A stretch of 64,000 bases of DNA from Antedon mediterranea (Eukaryota; Echinodermata; Crinoidea; Comatulida; Antedonidae). The translations under genes and the position numbers were made by a program. The notes under the pieces were generated by a model. It saw nothing but the letters and a program-made list of their open reading frames with translations. It was not told the origin of the DNA and did no database searches. Below, in pieces: positions 28,301-37,271 of the stretch. Numbering within the stretch: the stretch's first letter is position 1; every line of letters starts with the position of its first letter. The stretch is taken from positions 17,268,101 to 17,332,100 of the forward strand of contig NC_092677.1 in the NCBI RefSeq assembly GCF_964355755.1. Reading direction: 5' to 3'.

Positions 28301-28584
28301 ATAATGTCATTAAAAACAGAAAATGATAGATATCAGTATATTTTGTCTGACACTGACTGTGGAAGCAATAGAGTATAATTTGATGTAACTAATCTAGTTT
28401 ATATTGTTTGTTTATTTTCAACATCTTTAATGTATATAATCTAGTCTATATTTTTGTTGTTTCTTTGACAGCTTATTCCAGATGCAAAGATGACTACAAT
28501 TGGTGTTACTTGGTACCAACCCATAATATGTGTAGTCATGCATTTTATGGAGCAAAGTGTTGTAGTTCATGTGTTGGGCATTGA
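3182..28584 (+). CDS. ADAMTS16/18: ADAMTS16/18-like secreted metalloprotease, 5'-partial, 15 exons
   Basis: Zinc metalloprotease with thrombospondin repeats, expected to be secreted and to act on extracellular matrix. Exons read: 3182-3287, 3459-3596, 5593-5755, 7843-8151, 8803-8911, 9434-9564, 16581-16704, 18200-18447, 24261-24402, 26254-26380, 26635-26839, 27031-27219, 27309-27515, 28105-28249, 28472-28584 (stop TGA). All junctions are GT/AG and phases match throughout, giving about 817 residues. Domain order: second half of catalytic domain, disintegrin-like, central TSP1, Cys-rich, spacer, five TSP1, PLAC. One central plus five C-terminal TSP1 repeats with PLAC is the ADAMTS16/18 architecture (ADAMTS6/10/17/19 have one fewer). 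Blocks such as [18 protein letters not shown] and YNSKPFRG agree with my memory of human ADAMTS18. The first exon enters in phase 1 and no earlier exon was found in 1-3181, so the signal peptide, prodomain and furin site lie outside the window. Assignment to the 16/18 pair is firm; choosing between them is not possible, and an unduplicated pro-ortholog is likely. Confidence 0.93.
3265..3477 (+). other. Zinc-binding catalytic motif of the ADAMTS, split by an intron
   Basis: The first exon ends with codons for VAHESGH plus two bases, and the second begins with one base and codons for FGMVHDG. Splicing of 3287 to 3459 gives HESGHSFGMVHD, the HExxHxxGxxHD reprolysin zinc site with the catalytic Glu intact. 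The downstream HIMSPT supplies the Met-turn methionine. The enzyme is therefore predicted to be active. Confidence 0.93.
4920..5071 (+). repeat. Tandem duplication of 73/79 bp
   Basis: Two copies of a segment beginning CCCACACTCATTTGTATGGT and ending GAGAGTTTGTTGA; the second has a 6-base insert. Followed to about 5200 by diverged copies of CACAAATGTGAAAACA, which reappears in reverse complement at 5460-5475. Confidence 0.8.
5225..5393 (+). mobile_element. Probable LINE 3' end with (TTGAAC)n tail
   Basis: AT-rich segment ending GACAATAAATTTGAACTTGA with three TTGAAC units, the style of 3' end seen in CR1/L2-type LINEs of marine invertebrates. No coding part remains. Confidence 0.4.
7258..7345 (-). 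mobile_element. tRNA-derived SINE, minus strand
   Basis: In reverse complement: CCCCAGTGGTTAGCACATCT and GGTTCCAGTTTTGAATCTTG, A- and B-box-like blocks. In an ADAMTS intron. Confidence 0.5.
7990..8151 (+). other. Central TSP1 repeat of the ADAMTS
   Basis: This is the second part of exon 7843-8151, which also holds the end of the disintegrin-like domain ([16 protein letters not shown]). It reads [19 protein letters not shown] and ends at MCNVQ. CSRTCGG fits the O-fucosylation consensus of TSP1 domains. Two domains sit in one exon here. Confidence 0.88.
8590..8700 (+). mobile_element. Possible SINE remnant
   Basis: GTGTGAGTGGAGTTGTGGCA then CCCAGGTTCAAATCTTG, a box-B-like sequence; the A box is unclear. 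Confidence 0.35.
9565..16580. other. 7-kb ADAMTS intron, no gene seen
   Basis: AT-rich sequence with short chance ORFs only. Notable only for a G12 run at about 14377-14388. The spliced frame runs directly from exon 9434-9564 to exon 16581. Confidence 0.7.
17955..18010 (+). repeat. 27-bp tandem duplication
   Basis: AAAGAAACTTCTAATTACCA followed by GTCATT is present twice in succession, in intron 16705-18199. Confidence 0.8.
18838..19140 (-). mobile_element. Non-LTR retrotransposon fragment (RT C-terminal region)
   Basis: The minus strand encodes [20 protein letters not shown], then [16 protein letters not shown] and [20 protein letters not shown]. This matches the conserved region after the reverse transcriptase of CR1/L2/jockey-type LINEs (KILLLTYKCLHGLAPxYL ... 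FGDRAFSVAAPKLWN). Truncated at both ends, in intron 18448-24260. Confidence 0.75.
19375..19465 (-). mobile_element. tRNA-derived SINE, minus strand
   Basis: In reverse complement: GGCGGATAAGGCAGGGGCGC and GGCAAGGGTTCGAGGCCACT, A- and B-box-like; GC-rich against an AT-rich background. Confidence 0.55.
19870..20285 (+). repeat. Degenerate AT-rich tandem repeat
   Basis: Phrases TTAATATACTATCACTTTTC, AATACTACTCCC and CAAAACTACTCTTCT recur irregularly. The 73-codon ORF across it is not a gene. Overlaps the dispersed repeat at 20028-20195. Confidence 0.5.
20028..20195 (+). repeat. Dispersed repeat, copy 1
   Basis: Shares ATCGTATACATATTTGGTCC, TTTGAAACCA, TATAAAGCATTGTC, CTAGAGAG and AAACACAGAAG, in order, with 21330-21520. 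Unclassified and diverged. Confidence 0.6.
21330..21520 (+). repeat. Dispersed repeat, copy 2
   Basis: Direct-orientation counterpart of 20028-20195, about 1.3 kb away in the same ADAMTS intron; contains ATCGTATACATATTTGATCC. Confidence 0.6.
23350..24092 (+). repeat. 26-bp minisatellite in an ADAMTS intron
   Basis: Unit GGATCACATGAGAGAGACAG plus CGTATG or CGTATA, about 27 copies, with truncated variants (GGGAGCATAGGAGAGAGACA). It lies in the intron between the spacer exon 18200-18447 and exon 24261. The 104-codon minus-strand ORF across it is a repeat artefact. Confidence 0.9.
25185..26170 (+). repeat. 32-bp minisatellite in an ADAMTS intron
   Basis: Unit GACTGAATCAAGTGACTGAC plus TTTGACTATGGT, roughly 30 copies with variants (GTGAACAACTG insert, TTACCTAAATGAT). 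It occupies most of intron 24403-26253. Confidence 0.9.
27838..27975 (+). mobile_element. tRNA-derived SINE
   Basis: Contains a box-A-like GTGGTTCAGTGAGTTGG and a box-B-like GGGAGTTTGATTCCAGT about 35 bases later, then CATCGCATTGCTTGTGTAGC and CTCTCTCCACCCAGG, a body shared with 50180-50290. In an ADAMTS intron. Confidence 0.7.
28484..28584 (+). other. PLAC domain and C-terminus of the ADAMTS
   Basis: The last exon encodes the six-cysteine PLAC (protease and lacunin) module: [19 protein letters not shown] followed by [14 protein letters not shown] and TGA. The Cys spacing and the [14 protein letters not shown] core are characteristic. It closes the protein as in human ADAMTS16/18. Confidence 0.92.
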
Positions 28585-29755
28585 CAGTAGTCCATGCAAT
28601 AGTTACTGGCTTGAATTCTTAGTTGTTGTAGTGTTGGACATTGACGGTAGTCTATGCAATTTAAGTATCGCTGTTAGTTACTGGCTGGAATCCTAAATCT
28701 TAATTGTCTCTGGATTTAAAACAGTATTTTGAAGACTTTCTGAAAATGTGCCCACAATAAATCCTTTTCTAATTTTGTTTGTGATCATAAACCTAATACT
28801 GAGAAGAAAAACAAAAATAACATGATTTTGGATAATGACTTTTTGTCTGGACAATACACAGGAATGGTGCATGTATTGTTGGTATTGTAAGGATATTCTG
28901 GAGAAACTTGCCCCTGGTGGTGAATACAGAGGCATAAGAATAAAATGAAATAGGGCTCATGAGTTAATGACCATGTGTTTGGAGCAGTGAAAGTTGGAAA
29001 AACATCACAGAAGCCATCCTACAATTATAAAACACTAAAAGCCAACGAAATGGTTGTATTTCCAACCACCTGGAGTATGTAAAATAGTTATTTATTCACT
29101 TTAAAGGACACTTAACCAACTCAATATAGTGCTGAAAATAGACCCACATGATTGGAAATAATCCTAACTTTATAATTTACATATTGATTGTTAGTATGAA
29201 AACGAAAATTGTTTTGGTTTTTTTAAACCTAAACATTAATACTGCACATCATCATTTATGAAAACTAAAGGATACTCAACAAAAGGAAATGCAGCTTTTC
29301 CAGTGGCACCAGTGGTATCCCATGTTACTGAAACGGCTTATTCCTATGGAAGGAAGGATGCATCCAACCGTGGAAGGAATCTGCTGCAAAATGTAGTGTA
29401 TACAACAAGAACAATACGTTTTATTGTTATTTTTTCATTATTGGTAGACTGCCTTAAAGTATGTAATGTCAGTGAGTTGCTGATAAGAAGAAGTCATATT
29501 TATTATAAAACTATATTAATATTCCAATACTACATTTACATATGAGATTTATTGGAAAACTTTAATAAAAACTGTAAAAATATTATGTACAAATACATGT
29601 ATATAATACCTCTTTGAGTTGTAAAAATAATAAAGATAATGTACATTATGTTAGTTTAGGTGAAAATGTAGACGTAATTTTTATAGAAAAATAATGTTTA
29701 AAAATATTTAGAAGAATATATTTATATGGCCAATAAAGAACTTTGTTGTGTTAAC
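28585..29755 (+). other. Probable 3' UTR of the ADAMTS gene
   Basis: No further in-frame exon is needed after the PLAC stop. The stretch is AT-rich, with only short chance ORFs (for example a 95-codon ORF at 29258 without recognisable domains). It starts with a partial duplication of the stop-codon region and ends near an AATAAA at 29732-29737. Confidence 0.5.
29732..29737 (+). terminator. Candidate polyadenylation signal, ADAMTS gene
   Basis: AATAAA followed by a GT-rich stretch (TTTGTTGTGTTAAC) 9 bases later, about 1.15 kb after the stop codon and just before the 23-bp minisatellite. Confidence 0.4.
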
Positions 29756-29802
29756 TTTGAAAATTTCTATTACTTAATAACTTGATCCTAAATCACTGTC
29801 TT

Positions 29803-32655
29803 AAAGATGACAATGGTGGTGAAGGTAAGATGAAGACATTGGTGAAGGCGAGACGATGCCAGTAGTGAAGATTAGATGACGATAGTAGTGTAGGTTAGAT
29901 GAAGATGTGGTGAATGTGAGATGACAATGGTGGTAAAGGTGGGATGATGGTAGTGGTGAATGTGAGATGAAGATAGTGGTGAAGGTGAGATGATGCCAGT
30001 AGTGAAGATTAGATGACGATAGTAGTGAAGATTAGATGATGATAGTAGTGTAGGTTAGATGAAGATGTGGTGAATGTGAGATGACAATGGTGGTAAAGGT
30101 GGGATGATGGTAGTGGTGAATGTGAGATGAAGATAGTGGTGAAGGTGAGATGATGCCAGTAGTGAAGATTAGATGACGATAGTAGTGTAGGTTAGATGAA
30201 GATGTGGTGAATGTGAGATGACAATGGTGGTAAAGGTGGGATGATGGTAGTGGTGAATGTGAGATGAAGATAGTGGTGAAGGTGAGATGATGCCAGTAGT
30301 GAAGATTAGATGACGATAGTAGTGTAGGTTAGATGAAGATGTGGTGAATGTGAGATGACAATGGTGGTAAAGGTGGGATGATGGTAGTGGTGAATGTGAG
30401 ATGAAGATAGTGGTGAAGGTGAGATGATGCCAGTAGTGAAGATTAGATGACGATAGTAGTGAAGGTTAGATGAAGATGTGGTGAATGTGAGATGACAATG
30501 GTGGTAAAGGTGAGATGAAGACATTGGTGAAGGCGAGACGATGCCAGTAGTGAAGATTAGATGACGATAGTAGTGTAGGTGAGATGAAGATGTGGTGAAT
30601 GTGAGATGACAATGGTGGTAAAGGTGAGATGAAGATGGTGGTGAATGTGAGATGACAATGGTGGTAAAGGTGAGATGATGGTAGTGGTGAATGTGAGATG
30701 AAGATAGTGGTGAAGGTGAGATGATGCCAGTAGTGAAGATTAGATGACGATAGTAGTGAAGGTTAGATGAAGATGGTGGTGAATGTGAGATGACAATGGT
30801 GGTAAAGGTGAGATAAAGATGGTGGTGAATGTGAGATGAAGATAGTGGTGAAGGTGAGATGATGCCAGTAGTGAAGATTAGATGATGATAGTAGTGTAGG
30901 TTAGATGAAGATGTGGTGAATGTGAGATGACAATGGTGGTAAAGGTGAGATGATGGTAGTGGTGAATGTGAGATGAAGATAGTGGTGAAGGTGAGATGAT
31001 GCCAGTAGTGAAGATTAGATGATGATAGTAGTGTAGGTTAGATGAAGATGGTGGTGAATGTGAGATGACAATGGTGGTAAAGGTGAGATAAAGATGGTGG
31101 TGAATGTGAGATGAAGATAGTGGTGAAGGTGAGATGATGCCAGTAGTGAAGATTAGATGACGATAGTGGTGAAGGTGAGATGAAGATGTGGTGAATGTGA
31201 GATGACAATGGTGGTAAAGGTGAGATAAAGATGGTGGTGAATGTGAGATAAAGATAGTGGTGAAGGTGAGATGATGCCAGTAGTGAAGATTAGATAACGA
31301 TAGTAGTGGAGGTTAGATGAAGATGGTGGTGAATGTGAGATGAAAATGGTGGTAAAGGTGGGATGATGGTAGTGGTGAAGGTGAGATGACGACATTGGTG
31401 AAGGTGATATGAAGATGGTGGTGATTTCGTCATCTCACTTTCACTACCATCTTCAAGGTGAGATGACGACATTGGTGAAGGTGATATGAAGATGGTGGTG
31501 ATTTCGTCATCTCACTTTCACTACCATCTTCAAGGTGAGATGACGACATTGGTGAAGGTGATATGAAGATGGTGGTGATTTCGTCATCTCACTTTCACTA
31601 CCATCTTCAAGGTGAGATGACGACATTGGTGAAGGTGATATGAAGATGGTGGTGAAGGTGAGATGAAGATGGTGGTGAAGGTGAGATGACGACATTGGTG
31701 AAGGTGAGATGACAGTGGTGGTGAAGGTGAGATGACAGTGGTGGTGAAGGTGAGATGAAGATGGTGGTGAAGGTGAGATGAAGATAGTGGTGAAGGTGAG
31801 ATGAAGATGGTGGTGAAGGTGAGATGAAGATGGTGGTGAAGGTGAGATGACAGTGGTGGTGAAGGTGAGATGAAAATGGTGGTGAAGGTGAGATGACAGT
31901 GGTGGTGAAGGTGAGATGAAGATGGTGGTGAAGGTGAGATGAAGATGGTGGTGAAGGTGAGATTAAGATGGTGGTGAAGGTGAGATGAAGATGGTGGTGA
32001 AGGTGAGATGAAGATGGTGGTGAAGGTGAGATGAAGATGGTGGTGAAGGTGAGATGACAGTGGTGGTGAAGGTGAGATGAAGATGGTGGTGAAGGTGTGA
32101 TGAAGATGGTAGTGAAGGTGAGATGAAGATGGTGGTGAAGGTGAGATGAAGATGGTGGTGAAGGTGAGATGAAGATGGTGGTGAAGGTGAGATGACAGTG
32201 GTGGTGAAGGTGAGATGAAGATGGTGGTGAAGGTGAGATGACAGTGGTGGTGAAGGTGAGATGAAGATGGTGGTGAAGGTGAGATGAAGATGGTAGTGAA
32301 GGTGAGATGAAGATGGTGGTGAAGGTGAGATGAAGATGGTGGTGAAGGTGAGATGAAGATGGTGGTGAAGGTGAGATGAAGATGGTAGTGAAGGTGAGAT
32401 GAAGATGGTGGTGAAGGTGAGATGAAGATGGTGGTGAAGGTGAGATGAAGATGTGGTGAAGGTGAGATGAAGATGGTGGTGAAGGTGAGATGAAGATGGT
32501 GGTGAAGGTGAGATGAAGATGGTGGTGAAGGTGAGATGAAGATGGTGGTGAAGGTGAGATGAAGATGGTGGTGAAGGTGAGATGAAGATGGTAGTGAAGG
32601 TGAGTTAAAGATGGTGGTGGAGGTGAGATGATGATAGGAGTGGAGGTGGGATGAT
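29803..32655 (+). repeat. 23-bp minisatellite, 2.85 kb, with higher-order structure
   Basis: Core GGTGAAGGTGAGATGAAGAT then GGT. The left part (to about 31,380) has a higher-order period of about 138 bp (six units), marked by GATGATGCCAGTAGTGAAGA. The middle (31,382-31,620) has 76-bp blocks containing an inverted segment. The right part is nearly homogeneous. It lies between the ADAMTS 3' end and the foldback. Chance ORFs on the minus strand (SSSHLHHH-type) are not genes. Confidence 0.93.
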
Positions 32656-32814
32656 GATGATGTTGTTTGCAGTGAGAATATCGTATTTTTTATGTTGGAC
32701 TCTTAATAATAAGACTATTTCTACTTGAGGATAAACATGATGTATGTGACCATTGATTTTTTTTTTATCCCATTCTATGGACACATTTTACAAAACTGGT
32801 CTATTCTTTACCTG

Positions 32815-33110
32815 AAACCAGATGTGATCGTCTATCACTAACCAGGTGTCTCGTCTATGCCATAATAACCTGGTGCCTGGTCTATCCTCTATAACCAGAT
32901 TTATCGTCTATTCTATTCCATAAACAGTTGTCTCGTCTATCAACTAGGTGTTTGGTGTCCTATGCCAACCAAATGTGATCGTCTATCACTAACCAGGTGT
33001 CGCGTGTATGCCATAACCAAGTGTCTGGTCTATTCTATACCAGAACCAGATGTGATCGTCTATCACTAACCAAGTGTCGTGTCTATGCCATAACCAGGTC
33101 TATTCTATAT
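32815..33110 (+). repeat. Degenerate tandem repeat flanking the foldback, left part
   Basis: Repeated phrases GTGATCGTCTATCACTAACC, AGGTGTCTCGTCTATGCCAT and CCAGAACCAGATGTG. The same phrases, in the same order and orientation, continue at 36995-37222, so the two were probably one array before the foldback inserted. Confidence 0.7.
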
Positions 33111-33722
33111 AGTAGAGCAGTTAGTGCCATAAAAATAGCCAAGTTGTGCACTTTATTACCAAAGCATGAAACTTGCCACAAAGTTTCTTTGATGTATATA
33201 GATTAAAAATATCGGGGGGTGCCAAGTGTCCAACGTCCGGTATGGCGGCCATCTTGATTTCAAAATGGCCACCATAAAAACAAAAAGTCTTCATATCTTG
33301 GCAACTATAAACAGTAGAGACTTGATTCTGGTGTTAAATTGTTCACAAACCACATATTTCTATTTGCTCTAATGAAAGGTTTCGTCAAAAAATGACCGGA
33401 AATGACGTTTCTCCCAGTTTGACCTTTGACCTCTTATCTGTATATCTCAGTAACTACTGATCATTTTCAATCGATTTTGGTGTCATTTTGTTTAGAATAG
33501 AGACATTTATATTTGTAGTAATGAAACATTTTCACATAAAATGACTGGAAATACAATTTATAACCTTTGACATATATAATATGTGAACATACTGTATGTG
33601 GTTTACATTGGTATAAATGCACCTAATTTTTTTTTTAACGAAATAAATGACACTGCAAAAATGAGCAGGAATTATTATTCTGAATTTTTGACTTTTGATG
33701 TGATAGGATAGGCGTAAAGTAT
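33111..33722 (+). repeat. Left inverted arm of the foldback element
   Basis: Pairs with 36440-36994 in reverse complement, with small indels; the inner third is more diverged than the outer part. Confidence 0.8.
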
Positions 33723-33845
33723 GACAGATCACTGAGAAACAGCAATCACTGAGCTCAATGCCGACTTGTTTGCTAAACTGTGATGTGTCAATCGTTAGAT
33801 AAAAGTTTTGGTCCTCTCTCCATCATCTTTTTTTTTTGCAATGTA

Positions 33846-34187
33846 TTATACCATATGGACAATTGTCTGAAATAAAAGTTGAATTGAATTGTTAGATGCC
33901 ATTTGGAAATATTTTTGATGTAAAGTAGCATTCTTTCGTTGGCCTCTTTGATGTTGCATATGAGACAAGTTCGGAAAGTTTTCATTTTCATGAGTTAAGA
34001 GAATACCGTCTTTCAAACTTACTACAAACTTATCCTGCATTTGTGCAGTAGACCTACTTTCATTAGTCAGAAACTCAGATAATTCTTGTTCATTTTCGTT
34101 GCATCTAAAAAAATGTACTCCATTTTTATGGTAATGGGCCTTTGCTGTAAACCATCTGTATCCTTTTCCTCGATTTTCTCTACTCAT
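33846..34187 (-). CDS. Possible coding remnant inside the foldback element
   Basis: A 113-codon ORF reading MSRENRGKGYRWFTAKAHYH and then a mixed, fairly normal amino acid composition (HFFRCNENEQELSEF, MQDKFVVSLKDGILL). It lies between the left arm and the internal minisatellite. It looks less like chance translation than other ORFs in this AT-rich stretch, but I recognise no domain. It could be a relic of a transposon-encoded protein or a captured host exon. Confidence 0.3.
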   Translation of the reverse strand: MSRENRGKGYRWFTAKAHYHKNGVHFFRCNENEQELSEFLTNESRSTAQMQDKFVVSLKDGILLTHENENFPNLSHMQHQRGQRKNATLHQKYFQMASNNSIQLLFQTIVHMV

Positions 34188-34389
34188 TGATTTTTTAGCA
34201 AAATCCGAACCAAATCAATTCGTAAAAGACATCTCAATATAATTATTCAAGTAATTCTCAAATTAGTGACATGGACCTACAATATACTGTTCTGTACAAG
34301 ACCTTTTTAGGCATCCACTTGTGAACTTTCACTTTGAAGGTCTTGGTCTCCTAATCATACAAGAAACAATGTCTGATTTAATCAATCAA

Positions 34390-36045
34390 AGTAGTGGGTC
34401 CAGACAAAGAAGGGGATGTAAGACCATCCACAGACAAAGAAGGGGGTATAAGACCATCACAGACAAAGAAGGGGGTATAAGACCATCCACAGACAAAGAA
34501 GGGGGTATAAGACTATCCACAGACAAAGAAGGGGTGTAAGACCATCCACAGACAAAGAAGGGGGTGTAAGACCATCCACAGACAAAGAAGGGGGTATAAG
34601 ATCATCCATACACAAAGAAAGGGGTGTAAGGCCATCTACAGACAAAGAAGGGGGTGTAGGACCATCCACAGACAAAGAAGGGGGTGTAAGACCATCTACA
34701 GACAAAGAAGAAAGGGGTGTAGGACCGTCCACAGACAAAGAAAGGGGTGTAAGGCCATCCACAGAGAAAGAAGGGGTGTAAGACCATCCACAGACAAAGA
34801 AGGGGTGTAAGACCATCCACAGACAAAGAAGGGGTGTAAGACCATCCACACAGAAAGAAAGGGGTGTAAGACCATCCACACACAAAAAAAGGGGTGTAAT
34901 ACCATCAACAGACAAAGAAAGGGGTGTAATACCGTCCACAGACAAAGAAGGGGGTGTAGGACCGTCCACAGACAAAGAAGGGGGTGTAAGACCACCCACT
35001 GACAAAGAAAGGGTATAGGACCACTTACAGACAAAGAAGGGGGTATAAGACCATCCACAGACAAAGAAGGTGATGTAGGACCATCCACAGACAAAGAAGG
35101 GGGTGTCGGACAATTCACAGACAAAGAAGGGGATGTAAGACCACCCACAGACAAAGAAGGGGGTGTAAGACCATCCACACACAAAAAAGGGATTATAAGA
35201 CCATCTACAGACAAAGAAGGGGGTATAAGACCATCCACAGACAAAGAAGGGGGTATAAGACCATCTACAGAGAAAGAAGGAGGTGTAAGACCATCCACAG
35301 ACAAAGAAGGGGTGTAAGACCATCCACAAACAAAGAAAGGGGTGTAATACCATCAACAGACAAAGAAAGGGGTTTAATACCATCAACAGACAAAAAAGGG
35401 GGTATAAGACCGTCCACAGACAAAGAAAGGGGTATAAGACCATCCATAGACAACGAAGGGGGTGTAGGACTATCCACAGACAAAGAAGGGGGTGTAGGAC
35501 CATCCACATACAAAGAAGGGAGTGTAGGACCATCCACAGACAAAGAAGGGGTGTAAGACCATCTACATACAAAGAAAGGGGTGTAAGATCATCCACAGAC
35601 AAAGAAGCGGGTATAAGACCATCCACAGACAAAGAAGGGGGGTATAAGACCGTCCACAGACAAAGAAAGGGGTATAAGACCATCCATAGACAACGAAGGG
35701 GGTGTAGGACTATCCACAGACAAAGAAGGGGGTGTAGGACCATCCACATACAAAGAAGGGAGTGTAGGACCATCCACAGACAAAGAAGGGGTGTAAGACC
35801 ATCTACATACAAAGAAAGGGGTGTAAGATCATCCACAGACAAAGAAGCGGGTATAAGACCATCCACAGACAAAGAAGGGGGGTATAAGACCATCCACAGA
35901 CAAAGAAGCGGGTATAAGACCATCCACAGACAAAGAAGCGGGTATAAGACTATCCACAGACAAGGAAGGGGGGTATAAGACCATCCACAGACAAAGAATG
36001 GGGTATAAGACCATCTACAGACAAAGAAGGAGGGGTAGGACCATA
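34390..36045 (+). repeat. 30-bp minisatellite inside the foldback element
   Basis: About 55 copies of a 29-30 bp unit built on CCATCCACAGACAAAGAAGG followed by GGGTATAAGA or GGTGTAAGA. Because many units are 30 bp, long open frames appear on the minus strand (up to 488 codons of a ten-residue repeat); these are not genes. A 240-bp block (8 units) at 35401-35640 is repeated without visible change at 35641-35880. Confidence 0.92.
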
Positions 36046-36439
36046 TTACCGAGGAAGCATAGGCCTACAAAAAGAAGATGCAATCAAAATAGGCCTACCA
36101 GCCACTTGGAAAACAATAAATTGTAGAATAACTGAGGCTTGATTGTTGAAATATAAAGGGTTCTTTGTAAGGTCATTAATAATATATTGATATAAACACG
36201 ATCATCATACTATTCATTTGACATTCAAATACAGTCTATCTCGAAAAGAAGCTCATACTATCACCTTTTCGAGGTTTGACGGTATTCCATAACATGTATG
36301 TTATTTCCTCTGTCAAACTATTAAAACTTTTAGCGAATCAGAAGGTGCCAACATCGTTGAACTAATAATGGTACCACCAAGCACAATATTTACCAATTCT
36401 ATGTACAATATACAATTTAAGTACATTAATCATTTAATA

Positions 36440-36994
36440 TAATTACGCCTATCAGGTCAAAGTTCAAAATTAGGTGCATTTATTTAAGACCACCAAAAAC
36501 CACATACAGTATATTCACATAATTAAAAATCAGTAATTAAATGTCAAAAGTCATAAATTGTATTTCTGGTCATTTTATGTAAAAATGTTTCATTACTACA
36601 AATATAAATGTATTTATTCTGAACAAAATGACACCAAAATCGATTGAAAATGACCAGTAGTTACAGAGATATACAAATACGAGGTCAAAGGTCAAACTGA
36701 AAGAAACGTCATTTCCGGTCATTTTTGGACGAAAATTTTCATTAGAGTAAATAGAAATATATAGTTTTTGAACAATTTGAGACCAGAATTAAGTCTCTAA
36801 TGGGTATAGTTGCCAAGATATGAACATTTTTTGTTTTTATGGTGGCCATTTTGAAATCAAGATGGCCGCCATACCGGACGTTGGACACTTGGCACCCCCC
36901 GATATTTTGAATTTATATACATTATAGAAACTTTGTGCCAAGTTTCATGCTTTGGTAATAAAATGCACAGCTCATGTCATTAACTGCTCTACTA
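36440..36994 (-). repeat. Right inverted arm of the foldback element
   Basis: Reverse complement of 33111-33722; contains ATGGTGGCCATTTTGAAATC and ATACCGGACGTTGGACACTT, the complements of left-arm blocks. Confidence 0.8.
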
Positions 36995-37222
36995 ATACCA
37001 GAACCAAATGTGATCGTATATCAACCTGGTGTCTCGTCTGTCCCATAATAACCAGGTGCCTGGGGTATCCTCTATAACCAGATTTATCGTCTATCCTATT
37101 CCATAAACAGTATCGTCTATCTATAACTAGGTGTTTGGTCTCCTATGTCAGAACCAAATGTGATCGTCTATCACTAACCAGGTGTCGAGTCTATGCCATA
37201 ACCAGGAGTCGAGTCTATCCAT
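36995..37222 (+). repeat. Degenerate tandem repeat flanking the foldback, right part
   Basis: Begins ACCAGAACCAAATGTGATCG and repeats AACCAGGTGTCGAGTCTATG; direct-orientation counterpart of 32815-33110. Confidence 0.7.
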
Positions 37223-37271
37223 AGAGATAATTATTATAATATCTCTATGGTTTGAAGAAAACAACGATTGA

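Larger units (their letters stand above)
33111..36994. mobile_element. 3.9-kb foldback element with inverted arms of about 600 bp
   Basis: Left arm about 33111-33722 and right arm about 36440-36994 are diverged reverse complements. Matching landmarks are GTAGAGCAGTTA at the outer left against TAACTGCTCTAC at the outer right, then TACCAAAGCATGAAACTTG, ATATCGGGGGGTGCCAAGTG, GGTATGGCGGCCATCTTGA, TTGGCAACTAT and the inner GATAGGCGTAA. The interior holds the 113-codon ORF and a 30-bp minisatellite. The element interrupts a short repeat whose uninterrupted form (GTCTATTCTATACCAGAACC) survives at 33033-33052. Superfamily not assigned; Foldback/Mutator-like elements have arms of this size. Confidence 0.8.

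Noticed and set aside
29258-29545. Extra coding exon after the ADAMTS PLAC domain
   Set aside because: The PLAC exon ends in a stop at the expected place, and the ORF has no splice sites or family similarity.
30306-31695. Several His/Thr-rich minus-strand ORFs
   Set aside because: Translations of the 23-bp minisatellite; not conserved between adjacent copies.
34457-35923. 488-codon minus-strand ORF and overlapping 202- and 93-codon ORFs
   Set aside because: They translate the 30-bp minisatellite; a unit divisible by three keeps frames open. The product is a ten-residue repeat in every frame, with no start context or domain.
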